Positions 49,536-61,709 are shown, counted from the first letter of the stretch. The stretch: 64,000 nt of DNA from Rhizomys pruinosus (GCA_009823505.1 VZQC01008777.1:432590-496589); one strand, 5' to 3'. Made by a program: numbers and translations. The notes: a model not told the origin generated them from the sequence alone.

Positions 49536-49769
49536 AATAGTAGCATTTTTATCATTAGGTGGTAACCACAGAAGTATAATTGGAGTGAAGGCCTGCTTGA
49601 GAGGAGGGAATTTGTACCTGATACTGTAACCATAGTCAAATACCCTTGGCAGGAGCACTCATAGACCTTTGAGGAGGACCCAACCCTGCTGTTTACCTAA
49701 AGCAACATAATTTTAGCTGTATTGTAAATACTGATCATCCGATCATTATATCCACAGATGAGTACAACT

Positions 49770-50410
49770 CTCACCCTTCAGCAAAGAAACATCTTCCTAC
49801 AAAAGATAGCAACCATTACTAAGATCCACAATTGGTCAAAAGATAGAGAATAAGTAACCATGGGATGCCAAACCCCAATTGACACAATCCAACTCATACA
49901 CTGAAAGTTCAGGAAACATAAATAAATAAAAGAAAATTGATAAATGGGATCTAAACAAAATTGCAAATGTTTGCTATGTAAAAGAATTATTATCTGAAAA
50001 TAAAAATCATAGACTGGAAGAGAAGACACTGATCTAAGTAAACAAGCAGGTGAAAATGATACTCAACATACATAGCGAACATGGAAAGAGAAATTATAAA
50101 CCACAAAGAGATGCCACTTCACAGTCATTACAAAATCTCAAATAAGAGCATCAACCACTATTAATTCCAAGGGCTGACATGCACATCCCCTTGAAGTGTG
50201 ATACATTGTGAGAAACACAAAGCCACTTGGTTTCTCATAAAGCAAATATATTCAAACTATGACCCGGACATCACACTCATGTGTGCAAAGACTTGTAATA
50301 GCTCCTTTTCAATGGTTCAAACTGGGACACATGGAGGAATAAATAAACTGTTGGAAACAAAAAGTTCGTTTTCTGAAAAACTCACAAGTATTGATGAATT
50401 GCTACTCAAA
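49770..50410 (+). mobile_element. Old L1 ORF2 C-terminal fragment
   Basis: 49925-50200 translates to FDKWDLNKIANVCY-type L1 ORF2 pieces. 'aaccacaaagagatgccacttcacagtca' and 'ccaagggctgacatgcacatcc' follow in the right order. 49770-49910 resembles L1 3' sequence placed ahead of it, so the insertion may be rearranged. Confidence 0.7.
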
Positions 50411-50464
50411 ATAACTTGAAAGAAGGAAGATCAAATTTAATAAATTTAGAAATTAAAGAGGATA

Positions 50465-50600
50465 TTACATCAGATTCCAGCACTAGGGAGGCAGAGGCAC
50501 GTGGATCTCTGAGTTCGAGGCCAGCCTGGTCTACATAGCAAGTTCCAGGACAGCTGGGACTATGGGGGGACCCTGTCTCAAAAAGACTAAAAGTAAATAA
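50465..50600 (+). repeat. B1 SINE, 5' truncated
   Basis: 'ttccagcactagggaggcagaggcacgtgg', 'ttcgaggccagcctggtctac', 'ggaccctgtctcaaaaagac' and AAAT tail. Confidence 0.93.
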
Positions 50601-50969
50601 ATAAATAATAAGTGAACATAAAAGTAAAATTGACCAATAAAATTCTAGGAAATCAATTTAAGCATATACACACAAAAAGGAAACAAGATTTTAATCTTTC
50701 AGTAAAAAAAAAAAAAGAAAATATTTAGGAACTTGATGTAACTCTGAACCTTTGCAGGGGAAAAAAAAATCTAAGACGCTTTAACAGGAAGGCAAATGTA
50801 AGGACTTTCTACAGACTTACAAAGCACAGAAAATCATCCCAAGAAGTGGCAAATGGGTTACATGAAATAAAACAAGATTCTCTACAGAAAAGGCACCAAG
50901 CGCCACTGTGCAGAAATCACTTACACAAAGGAGAAAACTCTTGTCCAACCATACATCAACAAGGATCAA

Positions 50970-50970
<1 letters not shown>

Positions 50971-51021
<51 letters not shown>

Positions 51022-51059
51022 GTCTATCTATGCATCTATGTATCTATCTATGCATCTAT

Positions 51060-51099
<40 letters not shown>

Positions 51100-51259
51100 G
51101 CATCTATCTATGTATCCATCTATCTATGTATCTATCTATGTATCTATCTATGTATCTATGTATCTGTCTATGTATGTATGTATGTATGTATGCATCTATC
51201 TATCTATGTCTCTATCTATGCATCTATGTATCTATATATCTATCTATCATCTATCTATG

Positions 51260-51290
<31 letters not shown>

Positions 51291-51433
51291 GTATCTATGT
51301 ATGTATGTATGTATGTATCTATCTATCTATCTATACATCTATCTATCTATGTATCTATCTATGTATGTATGTATCTATGTATCTATGTATGTATCTATCT
51401 ATCTATCATCTATCATCTATCTATCTATCTATC

Positions 51434-51470
<37 letters not shown>

Positions 51471-51471
51471 G
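50971..51471 (+). repeat. 500-bp tetranucleotide array (TATC with TATG/CATC variants)
   Basis: Mostly TATC units, with blocks of TATG and TGCATC changes in a patchy higher-order pattern. Three open frames of 150-220 codons cross it because the array has no stops; they are not genes. Confidence 0.97.
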
Positions 51472-51589
51472 AACTAAAAAATTAAATACCAAACAAATCA
51501 TCTAATCAATAAATGTGGAATGAACTGAGTACAAATTTCTAAAAGGAAGAAATAAAAGTGACTAATATATATTTGAAAAAGTGTGTAAG

Positions 51590-52084
51590 ATCTTTACATA
51601 TCAAGGAAATGCAAATTATAACTGACTGCTATTCCATTTCACACCAGTCAGATTGGCTATCATTATAGAATCTAAGAGCGCAGATGCTGGCAAAGATATA
51701 GGGAAAGATCAACACCTATGCATTGTGGTGGAATGTAAACTTTGGGTTATAGAAATCAGTGTGGAGGTTCCTCAGGAACTAAAAATAGAATTACCATATG
51801 GTGAGCTATACTACTCTGAATAAACATAATTCACATAACACAGGAATATTTGCCCATCTGTGTCTATTGCTATATTATTCACAATATCCAGGAAATGGGA
51901 TCAGCCAAACATTCATGATCACAAGTACTGATATACATAATCAAATTTTATTCAACAAAAGAGAAAAAAATAAAATCATGATATTTCCAGAAAATGAGGA
52001 AAGTGAAAATCGTTATGTGAAGTGAAATGTTTGAACTCGGATAAACAAATACCACATACTTTCTCTCATGTGCAAAATCTAGCT

Positions 52085-52129
<45 letters not shown>

Positions 52130-52400
52130 AAGACAAGGATACTACAAAGCAGACCATGAGAGAGAAGGCAGAAATCCCAAAGTTGGAGCCAATGGAAATG
52201 CAAGCTACATGACAAGAGAAGAAACTGGAGGAATGGAGAGGACTAAGAATAAGCAGGTGGTGAGAATGTGGGATGGGGGATGGCCAGGAAGGAGGGAGAT
52301 ATGTAAAGATGAAGCATAACAACCTGTGTATGTGTGTACACATATGTTTATATGAGAAATATGATAATAAACACATCAATTTATATGCAAACTGAATACA
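51590..52400 (+). mobile_element. Old L1 ORF2 end and 3'-UTR
   Basis: 'caaggaaatgcaaattataactgac', 'catttcacaccagtcagattggc', 'gagcgcagatgctggcaaagatat', 'attgctatattattcacaatatccagg' are the ORF2 C-terminal landmarks. A TG microsatellite and a purine-rich 3'-UTR follow. Confidence 0.87.
52087..52127 (+). repeat. (TG)n microsatellite inside L1 3' end
   Basis: A pure TG run of about 20 units, at the same place in the L1 as the array at 46.5 kb. Confidence 0.96.
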
Positions 52401-52479
52401 TTATTTTCCCAAACTGAAAAATATTTTACATTCATGAAGCAAGAAAGAGAACAAACACATTAATATATATGACATCATC

Positions 52480-52605
52480 AGTGGTTTACAAATGAAGAAA
52501 GTTGAGTGAAAGAAGACAAGCTCAGAAGGGGGAATGGGTCTAAATTTGATTAATAAATGTATGAAATGCACAAAACTTCAATAAAAATTAAAAAAAAAAC
52601 AAAAA
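52480..52605 (+). mobile_element. L1 3' tail, diverged
   Basis: 'aagctcagaagggggaatgggtctaaatttgattaataaatg' and 'tgaaatgcacaaaacttcaataaaaa' match the common tail. Confidence 0.78.
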
Positions 52606-53719
52606 CAGAAGAGAAGAAAGCACTATCTACTCTGTGACCTGCTCAAGGCTACTTATTCACCTGAGTGCCCTGTTGCATAGGACAGAATGCACACTCTGAA
52701 ATCAGACAATTAAATCTACCCAAAAATAGCAAGAAAACAAGCAAAAAAGGATTCATATTACATGTCTACATTTATGCAACATTCTGGAAAAGGCAAAAGT
52801 TTAGGCACAAGTTATCTTTTATTTATTTACTTATTTTACCTTCCTCACGTTTCAAACACGTAGGAGATACTGGTGTTCTCTCAGTTTTCATGGTTATTCT
52901 AATTCTGCTAACAAAAGTCCAGCAGAAATAAGCCAGAGATAAGGATCTCTGAAGGACTCAATATCTATTTAAAGCAGAAGAGATGTGAGTAGCATGCAAT
53001 GCTCCCACAAAGCTGCTTTCACATTCCTGGCTGAGTAAAATACCATGTCTTCCACATCGAAGTCCACAAATTGCTGATCCAAGTACAGGTCATTGCAATA
53101 TTTTCACATTCTCAGCCTCCTATACTACAATGCAATGATGCAACGCTCAGCTCTCCCTTGATGAAGGCTCTTACGGCAGATGTTCAATTGCAGCATTTTG
53201 TTAGAAGCACTTGGTCGCAGCCCTACTAACTGTTAGACACACATTTGGGACATGGGATCTGCAATTAAGGTCACCCATAAGGGAAATCTGAGTTCAGAAG
53301 TGACTAATTATTTTCTGGTTTGTGAACCCATCATGAACATGGTCAAAGCAATAAGCTTTCCCATTAGTTTGCTTAATTCATTTTAGATTTTATTACAGAC
53401 TTACTCTTGCATTGATAGTTAGACTAGTTTGAAGATGGGTATTCAAAATCCAACAACTAGAATTAACCTTCTGTATTACAATAAAGGACTTGCAGAGCAA
53501 TGGACTGGATTCCTCATGAAATAATAAACATCAAACATACACTTCGAATGCATGACTTACTGCTCATCAATTTACTCTAGATGTACACGTTGCTCTCCAA
53601 TTGTTAGGACTATCCGTATTCTAATTAGCCTTTATGGAAGTTCAACAGCTGATATTGCCAACAAGTTCATACTTTTGCATTAATTGCTTCACTAAATACC
53701 ACCACAGTGTGGAACTGAT
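52606..53719. other. Intron, no recognisable feature
   Basis: 1.1 kb, nothing supported. Confidence 0.5.
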
Positions 53720-53890
53720 ACATTGGCTTTAACACTTACTAGCTGCTGTGACATTTGGCTATGCATTCAAACCATCTAAGACACGATCAATAAAAGGGGG
53801 GAATAATTATTCTTGTTAGTAAATAAGTTCACCCATGAAAAGTATTTGACAGAATTTCTGACTCAGGATAAGTGTTCTATGAAAATTGTT
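53720..53890 (+). repeat. MIR SINE relic
   Basis: 'ggctttaacacttactagctgctgtgacatttggc' is the MIR core (acttactagctgtgtgacc). 'ggggggaataattattcttg' follows at the expected distance. Confidence 0.82.
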
Positions 53891-55475
53891 TATTTTTATG
53901 TCTTATTATTATTCTCTGCCAAGTCTTCCAAGTGTCACATCTGAGTCGGAATAATGTCATCATTTTCAAAGTCATGTCTTGGCTATAGATTTAGCCCGTT
54001 TTCTCAGCAGCTTCCAGTCTGCCTCTGGAACACACATTACATCATCAGTCTGGGTATGGCTCCAACCTTTTGTCAATACTGCATTCATTCTCTACCTACT
54101 GTGAAAATGCAAGAAAAATGTATACACAATGCCATTCAGCAATAAAAAACTAAATCAGTTTTGAGTACATGTGAAATAAGTGTCTTGAGGTGGATCAATG
54201 AAGCATGTCAGTTCCTGGCTATTCTCTATGATTTGAAAAGTCTAATTGTACACATGTACCAGAGTTTCCGAATATTCTGACTGACCAAATTTGGACAGAA
54301 GATGATTCTTTCAACTTAGTTTGTCTAAAATGAGAAAACATCCTGGTTTGGGCAAAGGGTACCACTCAGAAGCCCTGAAGTAGCTATAGGTGATATAGAG
54401 TACTGTCTGTAGTGGAGTTTTTCAGAAGAAAGTTAGTTAGGAAAATAATCCTGGAAAATTAAAACAGGCTTATCTTACATTTATGAAATGGTAGTAAGAA
54501 CCGGGCTCTTTCAGTGAAAAATATTTGAATTTTGTTATTCACACAAAATCCAACTTATACATGGAGCTAGGAAAAGGGTAAAGTAACTATGCTCACTTGA
54601 CTACAATGACTAATTTAAATGTATGCATAGTCAATTGTCATAGCATAATTTGTAAAATAAAAACATTATTTTAGAATTCTGGCTTTTCATTGATGGATCT
54701 GTAATTTGTGTTCAGAATAAAAGTACAGGTCACAGTATATCTTAACACTTATGAAATTTACCAAATTCAGTACAATGTTTGGTCTTGACAAAGCAGTATA
54801 GATTTTATTCCCTTCGAGTATGTCTATCCTAAGAAGAAATTCAGCAGATGATTCTAAACACAACCACCTGTCTGTTGCAGAGCATTGCCTCCAGATTAAA
54901 ACACAGTCTCCTAAATAGTCCCTAATGGCCAAAAGAGAGAAGCTGATGAGTCTCAGGAAGCTAAGCAAACTTAAAAGATTCTTGAAACTCAGAAAGTTAC
55001 AGGAACCCTCCCCTGAGGTGATATTGAGCATTAAGTAAATTCTGAGAAAGAGGAGAGTATCTGGTGTAGGTGTCTATAAATTGGCATGGGGTGGAGGGGG
55101 TGGGGTACCAGGGATGCAACTATCATCATGTCCCAGAAAGCTTTGAGTTACCCATAGCCTTATAAGCAAACTCATAAACTTGCAAACCTTCCTTAGATGA
55201 AATTATTTATTGGGGAGCCACTGTCCTACCCTTGAGTGAAAAGTTTTTCATGTCTATACATGAGATGTCATACACCACAGTATTAGCTTGACTAAGCATA
55301 TTCTGTAGTACTCATGTAACATCCAAAGTGCATAACATAATGATATATTTCTCAAGATGCATCCCCATCATTAAGATAAGCATTTTTTAGATAATGACAA
55401 CTACTTATACAGCCAACTTATTACAATGTGCTAGAATAAGGCACTGTGCCATGGATCAAGATGAGAACACTGTGA
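53891..55475. other. Intron, no recognisable feature (1.6 kb)
   Basis: A 114-codon minus-strand open frame (54687-55031) has no motif I recognise. Otherwise nothing. Confidence 0.45.
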
Positions 55476-55503
55476 ATATAGATATAGATATAGATATAGA
55501 TAG
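55476..55503 (+). repeat. (ATAGAT)n microsatellite
   Basis: Four to five hexamer units. Confidence 0.9.
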
Positions 55504-55558
55504 CTATATGGAGAACTCTATTTCTTGAAGGTAAAACAAATTAAAAATCTTTCTGCCA

Positions 55559-55772
55559 GGGCTGGAGAGAAGGCTCTGTGGTGAAGAGCACTGTTGTTCC
55601 TGCAGAAGAACTGGATTCGACTCCCAGCACCAACATGATGGCTAATAAACATTGCTAACTCCAATTTTAAAGGATCTGATGCCTTCTTCTGTCTTGTGTG
55701 GGCACTTCTCAACAGGGCTTCACTTACACACATGCAGGCATAACACACATACACATAAAATAAATAAATAAA
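55559..55772 (+). repeat. B2 SINE, diverged, without duplication
   Basis: 'gggctggagagaaggctctgtgg', 'ctggattcgactcccagcacc', 'catgcaggcataacacac', then AAAT-rich tail. Confidence 0.88.
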
Positions 55773-56357
55773 CAAAAATTAAAAATTATCCATCAAGACC
55801 ACAGGAATAACAGTGAATGATTCATTTGTTTTCTGTGTAATGGGAGTGAATATTTTATTCAAAGCAAAACCACATTTTAAAGAGTATGACTTCTCTTAAA
55901 CAAATTTAATTTTGCTAATTAGTTGAGTGGATTCTAAGGGGAAAACTGATACTATCTATGCCCATCTTTTTTTTCCTTTCCTATAGTCTGTTAAAATGTT
56001 CATAGATAAATAAGATTAAATACCACCAACTATTTGACCCTGAAGGTATTCTGGCCTTGACAGATTTGCCAAGTGACATACCTTAGTAATTGTTGACATG
56101 TTAACATTTGGAGGCAAGTATGATTTAGTGTGTATCTGCCACAAAGGTGAAATTATGCAAGACTGAGAAGACTGTTCTAAAGCAACCAGAGATCCTGCTT
56201 TCATCCAGTCTTCCACTTAAACATAGACACAGCCTATAATTAAGTGAAAAAAATGGAATTTTCTGATATATGCAAGAACATGAAAAGTATACAGTAAATG
56301 CAGTGAAAAAGATCAAGATGTGGTAAAAGCTGTCATGTTAAGAAAAAGTAGACAAGG
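55773..56357. other. Intron, no recognisable feature
   Basis: Nothing supported. Confidence 0.5.
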
Positions 56358-56455
56358 GAAAGAGGCTGGTAGCAAGGCTCATAATTCTGGGATTTAGGAA
56401 CCAGAGACAGGAGGATTACCATGATCTTAAGGACAGGTTGGGATACAAAATTACT
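56358..56455 (+). repeat. B1-related fragment
   Basis: 'gaggctggtagcaaggctcataattctggg' and 'cagagacaggaggattaccatg', diverged B1 core. Confidence 0.6.
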
Positions 56456-56943
56456 TTTAAGTCAACATAGGCTCCTGGGATACACCTGTCCAAACCAAAC
56501 CAACCAAACACCCTACAAAAATGAAATAAAGTAGGTAAGAAAGATTCTCTGAAAAGGTGATGCTTGAGCAGAGAGAACAGAGAACACTAGCCATGGGACT
56601 ACTAGCCATGACTTCCCTACACCCAGGAAACAACTGGTGCCAAAGCCCTAGACCAGAAACATCCAGGAAAAAGACCACCTCTAAGTAATAGGTCACTGTA
56701 AGGCTTTACAGAACCAGTTCTACCTTCTTGGAGCTTGGGGAAGATCTAAGGACAAGAACACATTTTTTTTTTTCAGATATAGGCCTGCTGAAAACCATTA
56801 GGATTCTTTTCAATCAGTTTAGCCAAGACATTCATTCAATCAGGATATTTTACTCAGATTCCTTCAGAGCTTTAGTAACTAATAAATTCTAAATGACTAC
56901 TCTTCATTCCTTTATTTCTCATTAGCTGACAGCAAGAATAATT
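56456..56943. other. Intron, no recognisable feature
   Basis: Nothing supported; a T run near 56763. Confidence 0.5.
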
Positions 56944-56959
56944 AAAATACTATAAACTC

Positions 56960-57185
56960 GGGGCTGGAGAGGTGGCCTAGCGGTTAAGAGCGCCGACCGC
57001 TCTTACAGAGGACCCGGGTTCGATCCCCAGCACCCACATGGCGGCCGAGAACCGTCTGAAACTCCAATTCCAGGAGAACTCCAGTTCCAGGGGAATCCGA
57101 GACCCTCTTCTCACCTCCGCGGCATTGCACGACACGGGTGCACAAACCTGCATGCAGACAGTACATTGATACACATACAGAAAAA
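56960..57185 (+). repeat. B2 SINE with internal duplication, young
   Basis: Full-length B2 with 'ctccaattccagg' and 'ctccagttccagg'. A perfect 16-bp target duplication, AAAATACTATAAACTC, lies at 56944-56959 and 57186-57201. Very close in sequence to the copy at 26494. Confidence 0.96.
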
Positions 57186-57267
57186 AAAATACTATAAACT
57201 CATACTATATTGATGGTAGAACTCACCACATAAGCAAGTTGTGGTTATTATACCATTAACTAACTTT

Positions 57268-57499
57268 TTAAAAGTTCTTGATTTGTTTTTACTTTATTCA
57301 TAACAGTGTTTTGCTTGCATGTATGTAAGTGGATCTGTGTGTGCAATGCCTGACAAGGCCAGAAGAGGGTGTTGGATTCCATGAAACTGGAGGGGAACAA
57401 CTGGCTGGTTGTTAGCTGTCATGTCAGTGTTGGGAACTGAATCTGGGTCTTCTGAAAGAGTATCCAGTGTTCTTAATGGAAGAGCCTTCTCTCCCGCCC
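57268..57499 (-). repeat. B2 SINE, diverged
   Basis: Reverse B2: 'ggccagaagagggtgttggattcc', 'ggttgttagctgtcatgtcagtgttggg', 'gagccttctctcccgcccc'. Confidence 0.85.
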
Positions 57500-57629
57500 C
57501 ATACCACATTCACTTTAAAGTGTTGGATTTATTAATTGTCACAGAGATTAAAAGCCTCTGCAATGACCAACCCTAAAGGACATCTACAAGAGAACATTCA
57601 AGGCTCATGGAACATAGTAGAATGAGAGG

Positions 57630-58205
57630 TAGAGAGAATAATACTAATGCATCACTCAACTCTCATCAGTGAAGCTCCCTCATGCAACAGAAGGCAATGG
57701 GCCCAGGGTTCAGGGACCACTGCAGAAGAAAGGGGGCAGAAAGATTGTATGAGGCAGGGGAGAAGGTACCTGATCATGTGGACATAGAGTCTTACAGGAT
57801 TCTGGGGTATTTCTCATGTGAACTTATAGCAAAGGTGACAGCGTGCACAAGACCCACCCAAACTCAAGGAGACAAAAAATAGCACAGAACAGTGGAAGCA
57901 GGCAGCAGTTCCCAAACTCAGCTGAAGATCTATTGGCAGCTGATTACTACTGGGCAAGGAAGAGCTGATCTTCTTTAAGGAGTGATCTTAACTATTCAAG
58001 AGGCCAGTGGATGAACTTACATTAAGGGACAACAGGGGACACTGACTTGACTCCATAGGCCTTAACACAAATAACAGAATGCAAGAAATCCATTGGGGGT
58101 GGAGGGTGTGGGAGGGTGGCAAAAGGGAAAGGGGATAAAGAATACTAAGATATTGAGTATGAACTACTCGAAAAATCAACAAAAATGTATTAAAATTGTA
58201 GAAAA
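57630..58205 (+). mobile_element. L1 3'-UTR (Lx-type) with G-rich end
   Basis: 'ggaccactgcagaagaaagggggcagaaagattg', 'ttactactgggcaaggaagagc', then a G-rich block (58095-58135) and 'gagtatgaactactcg'. A short part of it (57652-57700) recurs at 58593-58660. Confidence 0.75.
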
Positions 58206-58344
58206 AGTGCTATAAAGATGTGGAAATGTCAGAAACCAGATTCTATTGCTGAGAATGTGAAAAGGTTTAGATGTAATAGAAAAAGTATGGCTGTTCCAAT
58301 CAATGATCAGTCAATCAATAAATCGCTATGTAATCCAGCATTTT

Positions 58345-58700
58345 CTCTGCTGGATATGTATCTAAACTAATTTAAAGCAGGAAGCTGAGAATGTGACTCA
58401 GTGCTAGAATGCTTGCTTAGTATGCCCACAGATATGTGTATGATCTTATACTATATAAAATAATAATAGGCGAGACTGGAAACTTGAAAAGATATTTGCA
58501 TACCTATTTATAAACATTATCACAGCAACCAAAACTTGGACTCAACTCAAAGGCCATCAAGGATGAAAGGATAGATAATATATATATATACTCATGTGTC
58601 ACTCAACTCTCATCAATGAGGCTCCCTCATACAACAGAGGACAATGGATCCAGCGAAGACAGATGAATATGCTTCTTGGGTTTCATGAGAATTTGCAGTA
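58345..58700 (+). mobile_element. L1 ORF2/3'-UTR scraps with an ID-like SINE
   Basis: 'catccagcattttctctgctgg' and, after an ID-like piece (58380-58470), 'cattatcacagcaaccaaaacttggactc..ccatcaaggatg' recall the ORF2 C-terminus. The 3'-UTR phrase 'cactcaactctcatcaatgaggctccctc' follows. Confidence 0.6.
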
Positions 58701-59582
58701 GCTGATGAATCATATTTATAATTTTTCTATTTTAAACAAATGTTTCACTTTATTTACACTTATTGTGATGAACAGAATCATCCAACCTTAGTTCCCTATT
58801 TTATATTTTCCTTCACTTCTCAGCAGAGAAAGCTGAAAACTGTGGGAGGAATCTGACAACGAAAGAAGTGTCACACAGTCCCTTTACTATATTTTAAATG
58901 CTTATCTCCCTTCTGCTCAGCATGGGACAGGGTTATTCTCTATGAAGCAGCAGCTTTTGAAGAGATCTGATGGTACCAAAGGGAAAGGAGGACAGTTTCA
59001 GGTAGGTAAAGATCACTGCTTTCATACTTTAGACCAGCTTGTTCAAGCTGAGAAAGCAGCCAATTTGCCCAGGGAAGCTGGAGCAAATAGATTATATTTA
59101 GTCAGTGCTTCCAAGAGAATGCCTGATGGAGCAAGATGAAACACAAATCCATATGACTATAGTGTTTGAAGGCAAAGCCAATTGGTTTTTAACTGAAGGG
59201 TAGTGCAAACAGGCTTTCAGCACTCTCTTTCAATCAGATGTTTTTCATAATCACTGAGGTCAGGATTTCCGGGCTGCCAGTAGCATCCCATCCCTTGCCT
59301 GTCTGTCTACACACATCATACACACCTTAATTCAAGCTCAGAGTTTATATAATCCTTAAATTACATGCCATAATCACCCTACCATAACTCCTGTATCATC
59401 TTTAGACTCTAGTAGTGATTTGGAGTTTTGCAATCATGAAATTATTACAAGAAAGTGAACACAATGAAACAATATCATTTACTTCTGGAATGATATCACT
59501 ATAAACATTCAGTACCCTATGGTAAATTGAGTTGTTTCTTACAGGAAAATAAGTTTCTGACTTTGCTAAGTATTCTAGTCTG
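58701..59582. other. Intron, no recognisable feature
   Basis: Nothing supported. Confidence 0.5.
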
Positions 59583-60250
59583 CTTTTCTGCAGTTGTGAT
59601 AGACACATGACCAAAAGCAACTTGGGAAGAAAGCATTTATTTCATCTTACAGGTTCCACAACATCACTGAAGCAAGCCACAGCAGAAACTTGGAGGCAGG
59701 AACTGAAGCAGAGATCCTAGAGGAATTGTTCTTACTGGCTTACTTCCAGGACCACATTCAGCTTCCTTTCTTATATAGCCAAGCCCAGCTTTCTAGGAAT
59801 GGTAACACCCATAGTGGGTTGGGCCCTCCTACATAAATTAGCACTCAAGAGAATGTCCCACAATAAGAAACCTTAAGGTCACTTAAGTAACCATTGGTAA
59901 CAGATGGCAGCTGGTAGGGAGAGAATCAGTCTTTTTCAAAGATTTGGCTCTTAGTGGCTTAACCAGGCTATAGTGGATGGATTCACACTTAAGGTTATTT
60001 GGGAATAAAAAATTAGACTCTATAGATTTTATTATACAAAATATAATATATTAAATTGGGTAGGGGGTAGACAGTGAAATGCAGACAGAGGAGGATCTAT
60101 GTATAATCTAATTATATTATAGGAAAATAACAGTCAATAAAAAATAAAATGCTCCAAAGCCCTTCCCACAGGCCAATTTGATGGGCAAAATTATTCAACT
60201 GAGGTTCCGTCTTCCTGTGTGTGTCAAGTTGACAACCAATATTAGCCATC
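59583..60250 (-). mobile_element. Solo LTR (same superfamily as 3577-5552) split by an L1 tail
   Basis: 59583-59867 and about 60150-60250 together match the provirus LTR order: 'ccaaaagcaacttgggaagaaagcatttatttc', 'aacttggaggcaggaactgaagc', 'gggttgggccctcc', then 'ccacaggccaatttgatggg' and 'gtgtgtcaagttgac'. It is interrupted by an L1 3' end. Confidence 0.8.
59868..60150 (+). mobile_element. L1 3' end inserted in the LTR
   Basis: 'gatggcagctggtagggagagaatcagtctttttc', 'ttaaattgggtagggggtagacag' and A-rich end 'cagtcaataaaaaataaaa'. Same family as 6025-6510. Confidence 0.78.
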
Positions 60251-60854
60251 AAAATTGAGTAATGGTTGAGTCCTTGCACAAGGATCTGGCTTCAATCTCT
60301 AGAACAACCAATATTGTGGCACAGAATTGAACTCGGTGAGTGAACATCAATGCCATTTAATACTTTCTCTTTGACAGTATTCTTTTAACAAATGCATTTT
60401 TACCTCTGGGAAAAGATCACTATAAAAGTATCAGGACCCTTTGGTAAACGGAGTTGTTCCTTACATAAAAATCAATTTCTGATTTCTATAAACAGAACTA
60501 CAAATGACAGTTAAAAATATATTACCTACTTCTATACACAAAACAACTCTTTCTTAGACTAGCAGTTTTTAGAATCACATTTTTCTGAAAAGTAGAACAT
60601 TATTCATCTTCAACAAAAGGAGATGCACACCAATCATGCACAGTTTATTCCATCCAAAACTACCATTAACCATGATTACCTTTAATACATTCAATGAAAA
60701 TTAGTAAAACATGGTTCGAATATTTATTTTTTTATTCTTTTTTTAAGGGATTCACAATATAAGAGCACAGTTGTTTTCAGATCACATTGACATTTCTCAG
60801 TTTGCCATACAATCATGTAATTGGTGTTAGCATCCACAGATGAGGGATAATATT
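60251..60854. other. Intron, no clear feature
   Basis: A weak ID-like patch near 60255-60310; otherwise nothing supported. Confidence 0.4.
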
Positions 60855-61265
60855 CGTTAAGATGAGTCTTTTGGGTACATGCCCAGGAGTGGTATGGCTG
60901 GGTCAGGTGGCAAGATCATTCCAAGTCTTCCAAGGGTTCTTCACACAGCTTTCCATAGTGGCTGTATGAGTTTACATTCCCACCAGCAGTGGATGAGTGT
61001 TCCCATTTCCCCACAACCTCTCCGGCATTTGGTATCATTTGTTTTCTTGATCCTAGCCAGTCTTATTGGAGTAAGATGATATCTGAAAGTGGTTTTGATT
61101 TGCATTTCCTTAATTATTAGTGACATTGAACACTTAAGTTGTTTCTCAGCCATTTCTAATTCCTCACTTGTGAAGTCTCTGTTTAGCTCTTTGCTCCATC
61201 TATTGAGTGGGTCATTTGTTTTCTTTCTTCTTTCTTCATGTTCATATACATGTTGATCTGATTGG
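60855..61265 (-). mobile_element. L1 ORF2 C-terminal fragment with open frame
   Basis: The minus strand encodes clear L1 ORF2 sequence: 'NDPLNRWSKELNRDFTSEE', 'EMQIKTTFRYHLTPIRLARI', 'RRGCGEMGTLIHCWWECKL', 'QPLWKAV' (open for about 126 codons at 60941-61321). It is cut at both ends and lacks a 3'-UTR. Less decayed than the other ORF2 pieces here. Confidence 0.94.
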
Positions 61266-61321
61266 TTCTGAAGACAGAGTTGTCCCATGCACCATGTCCT
61301 TAATAAGTAGCTGAAATTCAT

Positions 61322-61709
61322 ATTGGTAACAAGAATGACTCAGTCAATGTTAACACCCATCTTTTCCAGGCTCCAGGAGAAATGACCCCAAAGGTAGCTG
61401 ATGGTCCTTCATCAATGAATCTTTACAGAGAATCCAATTCTTACAGCAAGGAGGGCCCCAATCTAATCTTCTAAATTTGCAGAGCAGAAATATTTCAAAC
61501 TTTTAATTATACCTCAATCTATCAAGGCACTAAAAAGCTGGGTAGGTTCAAAGAACAGCATGTTAGATTTTTGAACCTTAGACAGTCATTGCCAGGTGTT
61601 TCATGATCAGTAAGCCTGGCTGCTTTCAAACTTCACATTCACCATCAAAATTCTATCCAGGGTGGGAAAGTGGTCCTGAAACACATGCTCTTGTGCCTTG
61701 GCATTGGGA
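61322..61709. other. Intron, no recognisable feature
   Basis: Nothing supported. Confidence 0.5.

Noticed and set aside
50846..51505. Open frames of up to 219 codons rich in Tyr, Ile, Leu, Ser
   Set aside because: They are translations of the TATC/TATG array, which has no stop in several frames; no real protein pattern.
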